Shown here: one piece after another, positions 1 to 4,254 of the stretch
How the letters are laid out: every line of letters begins with the position of its first letter
How positions within the stretch are numbered: the stretch's first letter is position 1
Assembly: GCA_034436295.1 (NCBI GenBank)
Contig: DAOTVT010000226.1
Location: 1 to 7,152 of the forward strand
Reading direction: 5' to 3'
DNA: 7,152 nt
Origin: DTLA01 sp034436295
GTDB lineage: Bacteria > Chloroflexota > Anaerolineae > DTLA01
Program-made: the position numbers and the translations under genes
The notes under the pieces: model-generated
Told to the model about the DNA's origin: nothing
The model's database searches: none
The model's input: the letters and a program-made list of their open reading frames with translations, nothing else

Positions 1-52
1 TGGAAAGCCGCCCTACGTGTGCTGTCGCCGCGAGGCGGGGCGGGGGACGCGA

Positions 53-85
53 AGACCCCAAAGGTCTCCGAGACCTTTGGGGTCT
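53..85. repeat. Perfect stem-loop, 15-bp arms, CCG loop (copy 1)
   Basis: AGACCCCAAAGGTCT at 53-67 pairs exactly with 71-85 across a three-base loop. The identical structure recurs at 176-208 in the second repeat copy. No T-tract follows on either strand, so it does not look like a classical intrinsic terminator, although it lies beyond the 3' end of the minus-strand operon and could stop or stabilise that transcript. Confidence 0.85.
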
Positions 86-175
86 GTCCTTTACTTCGCG
101 TGCGGGGGTACGTGGCGGCTATGGAAAGCCGCCCTACGTGTGCTGTCGCCGCGAGGCGGGGCGAGGGGGACGCGA

Positions 176-208
176 AGACCCCAAAGGTCTCCGAGACCTT
201 TGGGGTCT
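176..208. repeat. Perfect stem-loop, 15-bp arms, CCG loop (copy 2)
   Basis: This is the second copy of the hairpin at 53-85, with the same arms (176-190 and 194-208) and the same CCG loop. Its arms are fully conserved while bases elsewhere in the unit differ, which fits the hairpin being the functional or mobile core. Confidence 0.85.
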
Positions 209-261
209 GTCCTTCGCTTCGCGTGCGGGGGTACGTGGCGGCTAGGGGTAGCCGATGCCCC

Positions 262-321
262 ACGGCTGACGGCTGTCCGCCGCCCGCTGCCCGCTGTCGG
301 CTGACCGCTGATCGCTGTCCG
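262..321. repeat. Degenerate CGCTGTC / CGGCTGAC tandem repeat
   Basis: The 60 bases just beyond the stop codon of the DsrE-family gene are built from 7-8 base variants of CGCTGTC, CGCTGAC and CGGCTGAC. They read as a decayed tandem array and have no coding signal. The array abuts the stop codon at 322-324. No clear intrinsic terminator for the minus-strand operon is visible here. Confidence 0.6.
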
Positions 322-741
322 CTAGATGAACAGCGTGATCTTGGAGTCCTTCGCTTCCTGGACGTAGGCCCCAACCGCGCCGTACTCGTCAATCCAGTCC
401 TCGCGCAGGTCTTCCTTGCCCACGCCCATGATCTCCATGGTCATCTCGCAGGCAATGACCTTGCCGCCCAGGTCGCGGAACTCCCGCATGAGTTTCTCCA
501 GTTTGGCCACGTTGGCCTTCTGCATGCGGCGGCGGATCATCCACTTGCCCAGGCCGAGCATGTGCATCTTGGACAGCGGGCCGCCCTCCAGACCGTCCTT
601 CTTCAGTCGCTGGAGCCCCCAGAAGGTGAAGTAAAGGGACGCTTCCATCCCCATGGAAAGCGCCCCCGTGCCGATGATCAGCGCGCTGTAAATCTTATCG
701 TAATCGCCACTGTGGACGATGATGGTTGCCTTGTCGGCCAT
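322..741 (-). CDS. DsrE/DsrF-family (DsrE2-like) sulfur-relay protein
   Basis: A 139-residue soluble protein and the last gene of the minus-strand operon. It looks like a DsrE/DsrF-type small protein: an N-terminal beta strand with an SGDYDK turn (residues 11-16), a hydrophobic helix (about 20-32), and a second half with GGKVIACEMTMEIMGV (92-107) carrying the only cysteine, C98. In this family that position is the candidate persulfide-bearing residue, and members pass sulfur between carriers such as TusA in sulfur oxidation or tRNA thiolation. The ATG at 741 follows an AAAGGAGG ribosome site at a good distance. Only 17-18 bases separate it from the TusA-like gene, so co-transcription and a shared sulfur-relay job are likely. 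No partner subunits (DsrF, DsrH) are present. The family call is good; the physiological acceptor is inferred. Confidence 0.85.
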   Translation of the reverse strand: MADKATIIVHSGDYDKIYSALIIGTGALSMGMEASLYFTFWGLQRLKKDGLEGGPLSKMHMLGLGKWMIRRRMQKANVAKLEKLMREFRDLGGKVIACEMTMEIMGVGKEDLREDWIDEYGAVGAYVQEAKDSKITLFI

Positions 742-759
742 GGTCGGCCTCCTTTCGGC

Positions 760-984
760 CTACTTGCGGATGCGGATTCGCCAGGTACCGTCATCCGCGT
801 CGGTGATGTCCAGCAGTTGCAGGCCCAGGTTCTTGACCGCCATGGGAATCTCGCGCTTGGAAGCCTGATGGGTTCCGACGACTTCCACCACGTCTCCTTC
901 GGCGGCCTTGCGCAGGGCCTTGCGCGTCTCAATAAGCGGAATCGGGCAGGTCTCGCCCTTCACATCCACAACAATGTGCGCCAT
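760..984 (-). CDS. tusA: TusA-family sulfur carrier protein
   Basis: A 74-residue protein of typical TusA/SirA length. It contains the family signature Cys-Pro-x-Pro as ETCPIPLIETRKAL (11-24); C13 is the residue that carries persulfide sulfur in TusA. The usual strand-helix pattern and the C-terminal strand pair (GTWRIRIRK, 66-74) are present. The position after the second strand reads GTHQ rather than the frequent TD, a minor deviation. The frame is open further upstream into the preceding gene, but the ATG at 984 has an excellent GGAGG site seven bases ahead and starts right at the family's N-terminus. It lies 29 bases after the scaffold gene and 18 before the DsrE-family gene. Here it probably delivers sulfur to, or receives it from, its operon partners; the direction of transfer is inferred. 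Confidence 0.92.
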   Translation of the reverse strand: MAHIVVDVKGETCPIPLIETRKALRKAAEGDVVEVVGTHQASKREIPMAVKNLGLQLLDITDADDGTWRIRIRK

Positions 985-1013
985 ACGCACCTCCAATGCG
1001 GCCAATGCCGCGG

Positions 1014-1661
1014 CTACTCTTGCTCGTCGTCGTTGAAGATCACGTGCACCTCGGCCACGTCCCAAAGTGGCTCCAGGCGCTCGCGAATCTCCTGCTCAAT
1101 ATTGTTGGCGAACTGGTGATCGCGCGCCAGGTCCACCCACACGGTAACCACGCCGTTGCTCACGTCCACCTTCTTGACCACGTGGGTCTTGACGATGTCC
1201 AGGCCGGTGAGGGGGTTCATCACGTGGCGCAGCCGCTTCTCCACGACCTCTACCGTCGTGGGCTCGCGGTCCTCCACCAGGCCGTGCTTCTCCTCGTAGT
1301 TGCGGATGGCGGCGCGCAGGGTGTCCACCGCCAGCACCGAACAGTGCACCTTGACCGCGGGAAGCCCGCCCAGTTCCTCGGCGGCGGCCTTCCAACTGAT
1401 CTTGCGGGCCTCGTCCAGCGTCTTGCCCTTGGCCAGTTCGGTGATGATGGAGCCGGTGGCGATGTTGGACGCGCACCCGTAGGACTCAAACTTGATGTCC
1501 TTGATGGTCTTGGTCTCCTCGTCCACCTTCAGGTACAGGGTTACCATGTCCCCGCAGGCGGGGCTGCCCTCGGTGGCTTTCGCGTCGTAGTCCTCCATGC
1601 GGCCCACGTTGCGCGGGTTCTTGAAATGCTCAATGACTTTTTCGCTGTATGGAATCGGCAT
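1014..1661 (-). CDS. iscU: IscU-type Fe-S scaffold fused to a DUF59/MIP18-like domain
   Basis: A 215-residue protein. Residues 1-128 form an IscU/NifU N-terminal domain: start MPIPYSEKVIEHFKNPRNVG, then SPACGD (C36 and the conserved D38), YGCAS (C63), and LPAVKVHCSVLA (C107). These are the three cluster cysteines and the aspartate of IscU; LPAVK matches the LPPVK chaperone-binding motif with one change. Residues from about 136 to 208 do not look like the NifU C-terminal CxxC domain. They resemble DUF59/MIP18 (SufT/PaaD-like) domains, with NPLTGLDIVKTHVV, V-V-V strands and a final L-x-x-L-W-D-V-A-E-V-H-V strand. The cysteine many DUF59 proteins carry before the first helix is absent. AAGGAGG precedes the ATG at 1661. 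It assembles or transfers [2Fe-2S]/[4Fe-4S] clusters beside the desulfurase homologue. The scaffold call is firm and the DUF59 call moderately firm. Confidence 0.93.
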   Translation of the reverse strand: MPIPYSEKVIEHFKNPRNVGRMEDYDAKATEGSPACGDMVTLYLKVDEETKTIKDIKFESYGCASNIATGSIITELAKGKTLDEARKISWKAAAEELGGLPAVKVHCSVLAVDTLRAAIRNYEEKHGLVEDREPTTVEVVEKRLRHVMNPLTGLDIVKTHVVKKVDVSNGVVTVWVDLARDHQFANNIEQEIRERLEPLWDVAEVHVIFNDDEQE

Positions 1662-1679
1662 AAGTTCCTCCTTGGGTTT

Positions 1680-1745
1680 GGCTGTCAGCCTTTGGCCTAT
1701 AGCCTTTAGCCTCTAGCCCTTGGCTAAAGGCCAAGGGCTAACGGC
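1680..1745. repeat. AGCC(T/C)TT(T/G)G-type repeats with 10-bp hairpin inside the operon
   Basis: The 90-base gap between the desulfurase homologue and the scaffold gene is filled by short variants of AGCCTTTGGCC, AGCCTTTAGCC and AGCCCTTGGC. At 1714-1740 they form a perfect stem, TAGCCCTTGG with CCAAGGGCTA, around a 7-base loop. This is the only sizeable gap in the operon. On the minus-strand mRNA the hairpin sits about 50 bases before the scaffold start, so it could modulate read-through or mRNA stability. It has no U-tract and is not a classical terminator. Confidence 0.75.
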
Positions 1746-1751
1746 TGTTGT

Positions 1752-2924
1752 CTATTTCTCGTCCTTCCCCAGCGGGCTGATGCGGCGCAAAGTCTCTATG
1801 ACCTCCGCCGTGGCGTCAATGACGCGGTCCACTTCCTCGGCGGTGTTGTAGCGGCTCAGCGAGTAGCGGATGGAGCCGTGGGCCAGTTCGTGGGTCTTGC
1901 CCATGGCCATCAGCACGTAACTCGGCTCCAGCGAGCGGCTGAAGCAGGCCGAACCGGTTACCACCGCGATGCCCATCATGTCCAGGTGCAGGAGGGTGGA
2001 TTCGCCCTCGGCGTAGTGGAACGAGATGTTGACGTTGCCCGGGAGGCGGCGGTGGCGCGGCCCGTTGAGTTCGGCCTTGGGGATGCGCGCCATGATGCCG
2101 TCAATCAGGCGGTCGCGCAGGCTGGAGATGTACTCTACCTGCGTGGCGCTGGTCATCTCCACGGCCTTGGCGAAGCCTACGGCGCCGGGCACGTTCTCCA
2201 CGCCGCCGCGCATGTTGAACTCCATGAACCCGCCGTGCATCCACTTGGCGATGGGCGTGCCCTCGCGCACGTACAGCGCGCCGATGCCCTTGGGCCCGTG
2301 AATCAGGTGGGCCGTGATGGTTACCAAGTCGGCGGGCGTCTCGGCGAGGTTCAGCGGGACCTTGGTGAAGGTGTGCGAGGCGTCGGTGTGGAACGCCACG
2401 CCCCGCTCCTTGACGATGGCGGCGATGGCGTCAATGTCCTGGATGGTGCCCACCTCTTCGTTGGCGTGCTGGATGGAGACCAGGAACGTGTCGTCGGTGA
2501 TGCTGGCGCGCAACTGGTCCAGGTTCACGAACCCGTCGCTGTCCACGTCCAGGTAGGTAACGCGGACGCCCTCTTTTTCCAGGGCCTGGGCGCTGTCCAG
2601 CACCGAGCGCGATTCAATCTTGGAGACGATGAGGTGATTCTTCTTGCCGCGGAAGGCGCGCGCCATGCCCTTGAGTGCCCAGTTGTTGGACTCGGTCTCG
2701 CCGGAGGTGAAGATGACTTCTTCGGGCTTGGCCGCGCCCAGGGCCTGGGCGATGGTGGCGCGGGCGGCGTCCAGCGCCTCGCGCACCTCTATGCCGGGCG
2801 AGTGGCTGAACTGCGACGACGCCACCGCGTACTTTTCGGTGAAGAAGGGCAACATGGCTTCCACGACGGCGGGGTCCACCCGTGTCGTCGCGGCGTTGTC
2901 CATGTAGATGATTTCGTTCTGCAT
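1752..2924 (-). CDS. iscS: IscS/NifS-like cysteine desulfurase homologue lacking the PLP lysine
   Basis: A 390-residue fold-type I aminotransferase-like protein of the IscS/NifS class and of normal length. It begins IIYMDNAATTRVDP and ends before a short charged tail. It keeps T77 (in ETESNNWALKG), N155, D181, H206, GPKGIGALYV (210-219), the loop cysteine C327 in GSACFS, and R353 in GSIRYSLSRY. Key active-site positions are changed by motif alignment: the Schiff-base lysine of (S/T)xHK is L207 (codon CTG), the PLP-stacking His of the EH motif is S105, the pocket Gln is H184, NNE is NEE, RSGT is RGGV, and YGNPSS is YAVASS. PLP-dependent cysteine desulfuration is therefore doubtful, and a role as a structural or cysteine-ligand partner of the scaffold is inferred. 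The ATG at 2924 was chosen because GGGAAGTG precedes it and homologues start there; an ATG at 2999 lacks a ribosome site. Confidence 0.93.
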   Translation of the reverse strand: MQNEIIYMDNAATTRVDPAVVEAMLPFFTEKYAVASSQFSHSPGIEVREALDAARATIAQALGAAKPEEVIFTSGETESNNWALKGMARAFRGKKNHLIVSKIESRSVLDSAQALEKEGVRVTYLDVDSDGFVNLDQLRASITDDTFLVSIQHANEEVGTIQDIDAIAAIVKERGVAFHTDASHTFTKVPLNLAETPADLVTITAHLIHGPKGIGALYVREGTPIAKWMHGGFMEFNMRGGVENVPGAVGFAKAVEMTSATQVEYISSLRDRLIDGIMARIPKAELNGPRHRRLPGNVNISFHYAEGESTLLHLDMMGIAVVTGSACFSRSLEPSYVLMAMGKTHELAHGSIRYSLSRYNTAEEVDRVIDATAEVIETLRRISPLGKDEK

Positions 2925-3075
2925 ATTGTTCACTTCCCTTGCGAGAATTCGTGGCAGTGGGGCGGCGCGCTTGGACGAGAACGATGACTGCTGCGCCATG
3001 CCGCGCGCGCCGCTTCTGCCAACTGTATTCTATCCGATGCGGGTAGTGCCGACTATGACTTTGGTCATATTCGCG
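2925..3075 (-). other. Presumed 5' leader of the sulfur / Fe-S operon
   Basis: About 150 bases separate the predicted transcription start from the ATG at 2924. The frame stays open to 2999, but that stretch is poorly conserved-looking, GC-rich and without a ribosome site, so it is read as leader. It holds the inverted repeat at 3054-3069. No known riboswitch fold was recognised. Confidence 0.4.
3054..3069. promoter_or_regulatory. Perfect inverted repeat TATGAC-N4-GTCATA, candidate operator
   Basis: TATGAC (3054-3059) and GTCATA (3064-3069) are perfect inverted arms around TTTG. The element is AT-rich in a GC-rich region and lies just downstream of the predicted start site of the minus-strand operon, where a bound repressor would block transcription. 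The half-site loosely recalls IscR-type sites (GAC...GTC arms), but no IscR/Rrf2 gene is in the window, so the regulator is unknown. Confidence 0.5.
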
Positions 3076-3081
3076 GGGCAA

Positions 3082-3110
3082 ATCCTATCATAAAGTCGGA
3101 TTTCTGTCAA
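3082..3110 (-). promoter_or_regulatory. Sigma-70-type promoter of the sulfur / Fe-S operon
   Basis: On the minus strand TTGACA (3110-3105), a perfect -35 box, is followed after exactly 17 bases by TAGGAT (3087-3082), a good -10 box. Transcription would start near 3075. A 6-bp inverted repeat (AAATCC at 3080-3085 with GGATTT at 3098-3103) covers the -10 box and spacer and may be a second control site. Confidence 0.7.
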
Positions 3111-3111
3111 A

Positions 3112-3259
3112 GGGCGACCTCTTTCAACACGGCTTCGGGGCGAGGGGCGTTTGGATCGCGGAGGGCGCGAAAGGCGCGTGCGCGTGTGCCCGCGCGGGGC
3201 TGAACCCCCGCGCTGACGGAACAAAGCCCCCTTCGGGGGCTGGGCCAGCCTGCGGCGGG
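3112..3259. other. GC-rich non-coding stretch with two hairpins
   Basis: No gene is visible between the promoter and the large repeats. Two stem-loops stand out: GCGCGGGG / CCCCGCGC (3192-3199 with 3206-3213), and AGCCCCC-TTC-GGGGGCT (3225-3241). Read on the minus strand, the second is followed by TTTGTT and could act as a weak terminator for any transcript entering from the right, insulating the Fe-S operon promoter. Confidence 0.4.
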
Positions 3260-3661
3260 GTGTGAACCCCTCACATCCCCCGTTCCCCCTTCTCTCCCCG
3301 CGTGCGAGGCGAGAAGGGGGTGGCGTGCGCACGGGCGGGGGGCATGGACGCACCACGTAGGGGCGACCCGCGGGTCGCCCCTACCGGCGGACACGCGGGC
3401 CGATCCGTGACCCTCCGCGCCCCCGGCGTCCTCGGCGGTGAAACCCTGCGCGCGCAGGGGTTACCCCTCGCATCCCCGTTCCGCCTTAACTCTCCCCGCG
3501 TGCGAGGCGAGAAGGGGGTGGCGTGCGCACGGGCGTACACGCGGGCCGATCCGTGACCCTCCGCGCCCCCGGCGTCCTCGGCGGTGAAACCCTCGCGCGC
3601 GCGGGTGTGAACCCCTCACATCCCCCGTTCCGCCTTAACTCTCCCCGCGAGCGGGGCGAGG
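3260..3661. repeat. Three imperfect direct repeats in the central intergenic region
   Basis: Copy 1 (3260-3459), copy 2 (3460-3603) and a partial copy 3 (3604-3661) share the blocks CTCTCCCCGCG, a G-rich stretch, GCGTGCGCACGGGCG, CACGCGGGCCGATCCGTGA, and CCCCGGCGTCCTCGGCGGTG. Copies 1 and 3 open with TGTGA-ACCCC-TCACA. Copy 1 ends in a 16-bp palindrome of CCCTGCGC arms (3444-3459), which copy 2 has in altered form. Copy 1 carries about 52 extra bases (3338-3391) absent from copy 2. Open frames across the region on both strands are side effects of high GC and the repeats; none has a ribosome site or a recognisable protein. Confidence 0.85.
3357..3384. repeat. Perfect 28-bp palindrome inside a repeat-copy insertion
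   Basis: GTAGGGGCGACCCG (3357-3370) is followed with no spacer by its exact reverse complement (3371-3384). It lies within the segment 3338-3391 that distinguishes copy 1 of the surrounding repeat from copy 2, where only TA occupies the same place (3536-3537). It looks like a small REP-like palindromic unit that inserted into, or was lost from, one repeat copy. Confidence 0.9.
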
Positions 3662-3684
3662 GGATTGCGGCGCGTGAGGAGAAT

Positions 3685-3713
3685 TTGACGGGGCATCATG
3701 CGCTGTGTATAAT
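3685..3713 (+). promoter_or_regulatory. Near-consensus sigma-70 promoter of the fur-cbiMQO operon
   Basis: TTGACG (3685-3690) and a perfect TATAAT (3708-3713) are separated by the optimal 17 bases. Transcription would begin near 3720, about 27 bases before the start codon at 3747. Being so strong, the promoter probably depends on a repressor, fitting the palindrome directly downstream. Confidence 0.85.
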
Positions 3714-3722
3714 GGTTTCAGA

Positions 3723-3736
3723 TGTAAATGTTTACA
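3723..3736. promoter_or_regulatory. TGTAAA-TG-TTTACA palindrome, candidate Fur-family operator
   Basis: A perfect 6-2-6 inverted repeat sits between the predicted transcription start (~3720) and the AGGAG ribosome site (3736-3740), which it touches. Its AT-richness contrasts sharply with the surroundings. Fur-family boxes are AT-rich dyads in this kind of position, so autoregulation of the operon by its first gene is the natural reading. The sequence is not an exact match to the classical Fur, Zur, PerR or Nur boxes I know. Confidence 0.6.
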
Positions 3737-3746
3737 GGAGTAAGCC

Positions 3747-4202
3747 ATGTCTCATCACATGAAGGTCGCACACCAGTTGCAGAGTCAGGGGTATCGCCTC
3801 ACGCCGCAGCGCCTCGCCATCCTGGAGGTCATCAAGGGCGCGGGATGCCACATGACGATCCAGCAGATTCTGGACGAACTGGCTACTGCCTACCCCACGC
3901 TTTCGGTCCCCACCGTGTATCGCAACCTGCAGTGGCTCAAGGCTGCGGGGCTGGTGGCCGAGACCGACCTGGGCGGCGACTGCCACGAATACGAGTACAT
4001 CGCCGAGCATCCGCACCATCACCTGGTTTGCCTGGAGTGCGGAGAACGGCTGACGCTCCCCGATTCGCTCCTGGAGCCGGTGCGGCAGTACCTGCGCGAG
4101 ACGTTGGGGTATCTGCCTCGCACCGAGCATTTCGCTTTCTTCGGCATCTGCCCTGCCTGCCAGGCGCGCGCCCATGGGGAGGCGCATACTGACGAGGCGT
4201 AG
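3747..4202 (+). CDS. Fur-family metal-responsive transcriptional repressor
   Basis: A 151-residue cytoplasmic DNA-binding protein of the Fur family. Residues 10-72 form the winged helix, with YRLTPQRLAILEVI (16-29) and the recognition helix SVPTVYRNLQWL (53-64). Residues 80-138 form the dimerisation and metal domain: H35, H80, and the EHPHHHLVCLECG block (87-99) give sensory-site histidines. C95-x2-C98 and C135-x2-C138 are the two pairs that hold the structural zinc. The ATG at 3747 follows AGGAG with a six-base gap. The gene is first in an operon with cbiMQO, 52 bases upstream of the transporter, behind a consensus promoter and palindrome. It probably represses the operon when its metal is abundant. 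Co, Ni (Nur-like), Zn (Zur) or Fe cannot be separated from sequence; the transporter makes Co/Ni attractive. Confidence 0.95.
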   Translation: MSHHMKVAHQLQSQGYRLTPQRLAILEVIKGAGCHMTIQQILDELATAYPTLSVPTVYRNLQWLKAAGLVAETDLGGDCHEYEYIAEHPHHHLVCLECGERLTLPDSLLEPVRQYLRETLGYLPRTEHFAFFGICPACQARAHGEAHTDEA

Positions 4203-4208
4203 ACCTGT

Positions 4209-4222
4209 CGCAAAGCATTGCG
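4209..4222. repeat. Short inverted repeat CGCAA-N4-TTGCG before cbiM
   Basis: Perfect 5-bp arms around AGCA lie in the 52-base gap between the Fur-family gene and cbiM, about 20 bases before the cbiM ribosome site. It could be a small mRNA hairpin or an extra operator half. The gap is too short for a cobalamin riboswitch, and none is recognisable. Confidence 0.3.
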
Positions 4223-4254
4223 CGGTCGCCATATTCCAACAAGGAGATGAGACG

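Larger units (their letters stand above)
1..244. repeat. Two tandem copies of a ~121-bp hairpin element
   Basis: Copy 1 (1-121) and copy 2 (122-244) are nearly identical, differing by a small indel in the G-rich stretch near 40-47/161-170 and a few substitutions near 91-93. Each copy is centred on a perfect stem-loop with 15-bp arms and a CCG loop (53-85 and 176-208), flanked by further complementary arms ACGCGAAG / CTTCGCGT (47-54 with 94-101 in copy 1). The unit ends carry GCCGCC...ACGT and ACGTGGCGGC, so the whole unit is close to one large imperfect palindrome. It has no convincing coding content: the open frames across it simply run through the repeat. Copy 1 is cut by the window edge, so more copies may lie to the left. 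It resembles REP/MITE-like non-autonomous repeats; the family is not recognised. Confidence 0.9.

Noticed and set aside
19..1119. 366-residue plus-strand open frame over the left repeats and the sulfur genes
   Set aside because: It runs antisense through the DsrE, TusA and scaffold genes and through both repeat copies. It resembles no family and is a by-product of high GC.
2281..2340. L207 as a sequencing error or pseudogene signature
   Set aside because: Lys (AAG) to Leu (CTG) needs two base changes, the frame is intact over 390 codons, and several other cofactor-pocket residues are altered together, so a real divergent protein is more likely.
2925..2999. Upstream ATG at 2999 for the desulfurase homologue
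   Set aside because: It would add 25 residues without similarity to the family and has no ribosome site. The ATG at 2924 has a GGGAAGTG site and the expected N-terminus.
3030..3556. Several open frames in the central intergenic region on both strands
   Set aside because: They are translations of the GC-rich direct repeats, with Arg/Pro/Gly-rich sequence, no ribosome sites and no known domain.
3260..3661. Possible CRISPR array
   Set aside because: The repeats are long (over 140 bases), imperfect, and only two to three in number. There are no short identical repeats with unique spacers and no cas genes.
4203..4254. Cobalamin riboswitch before cbiM
   Set aside because: The gap is only 52 bases, far too short, and no B12-box-like sequence was found there or ahead of the Fur-family gene.
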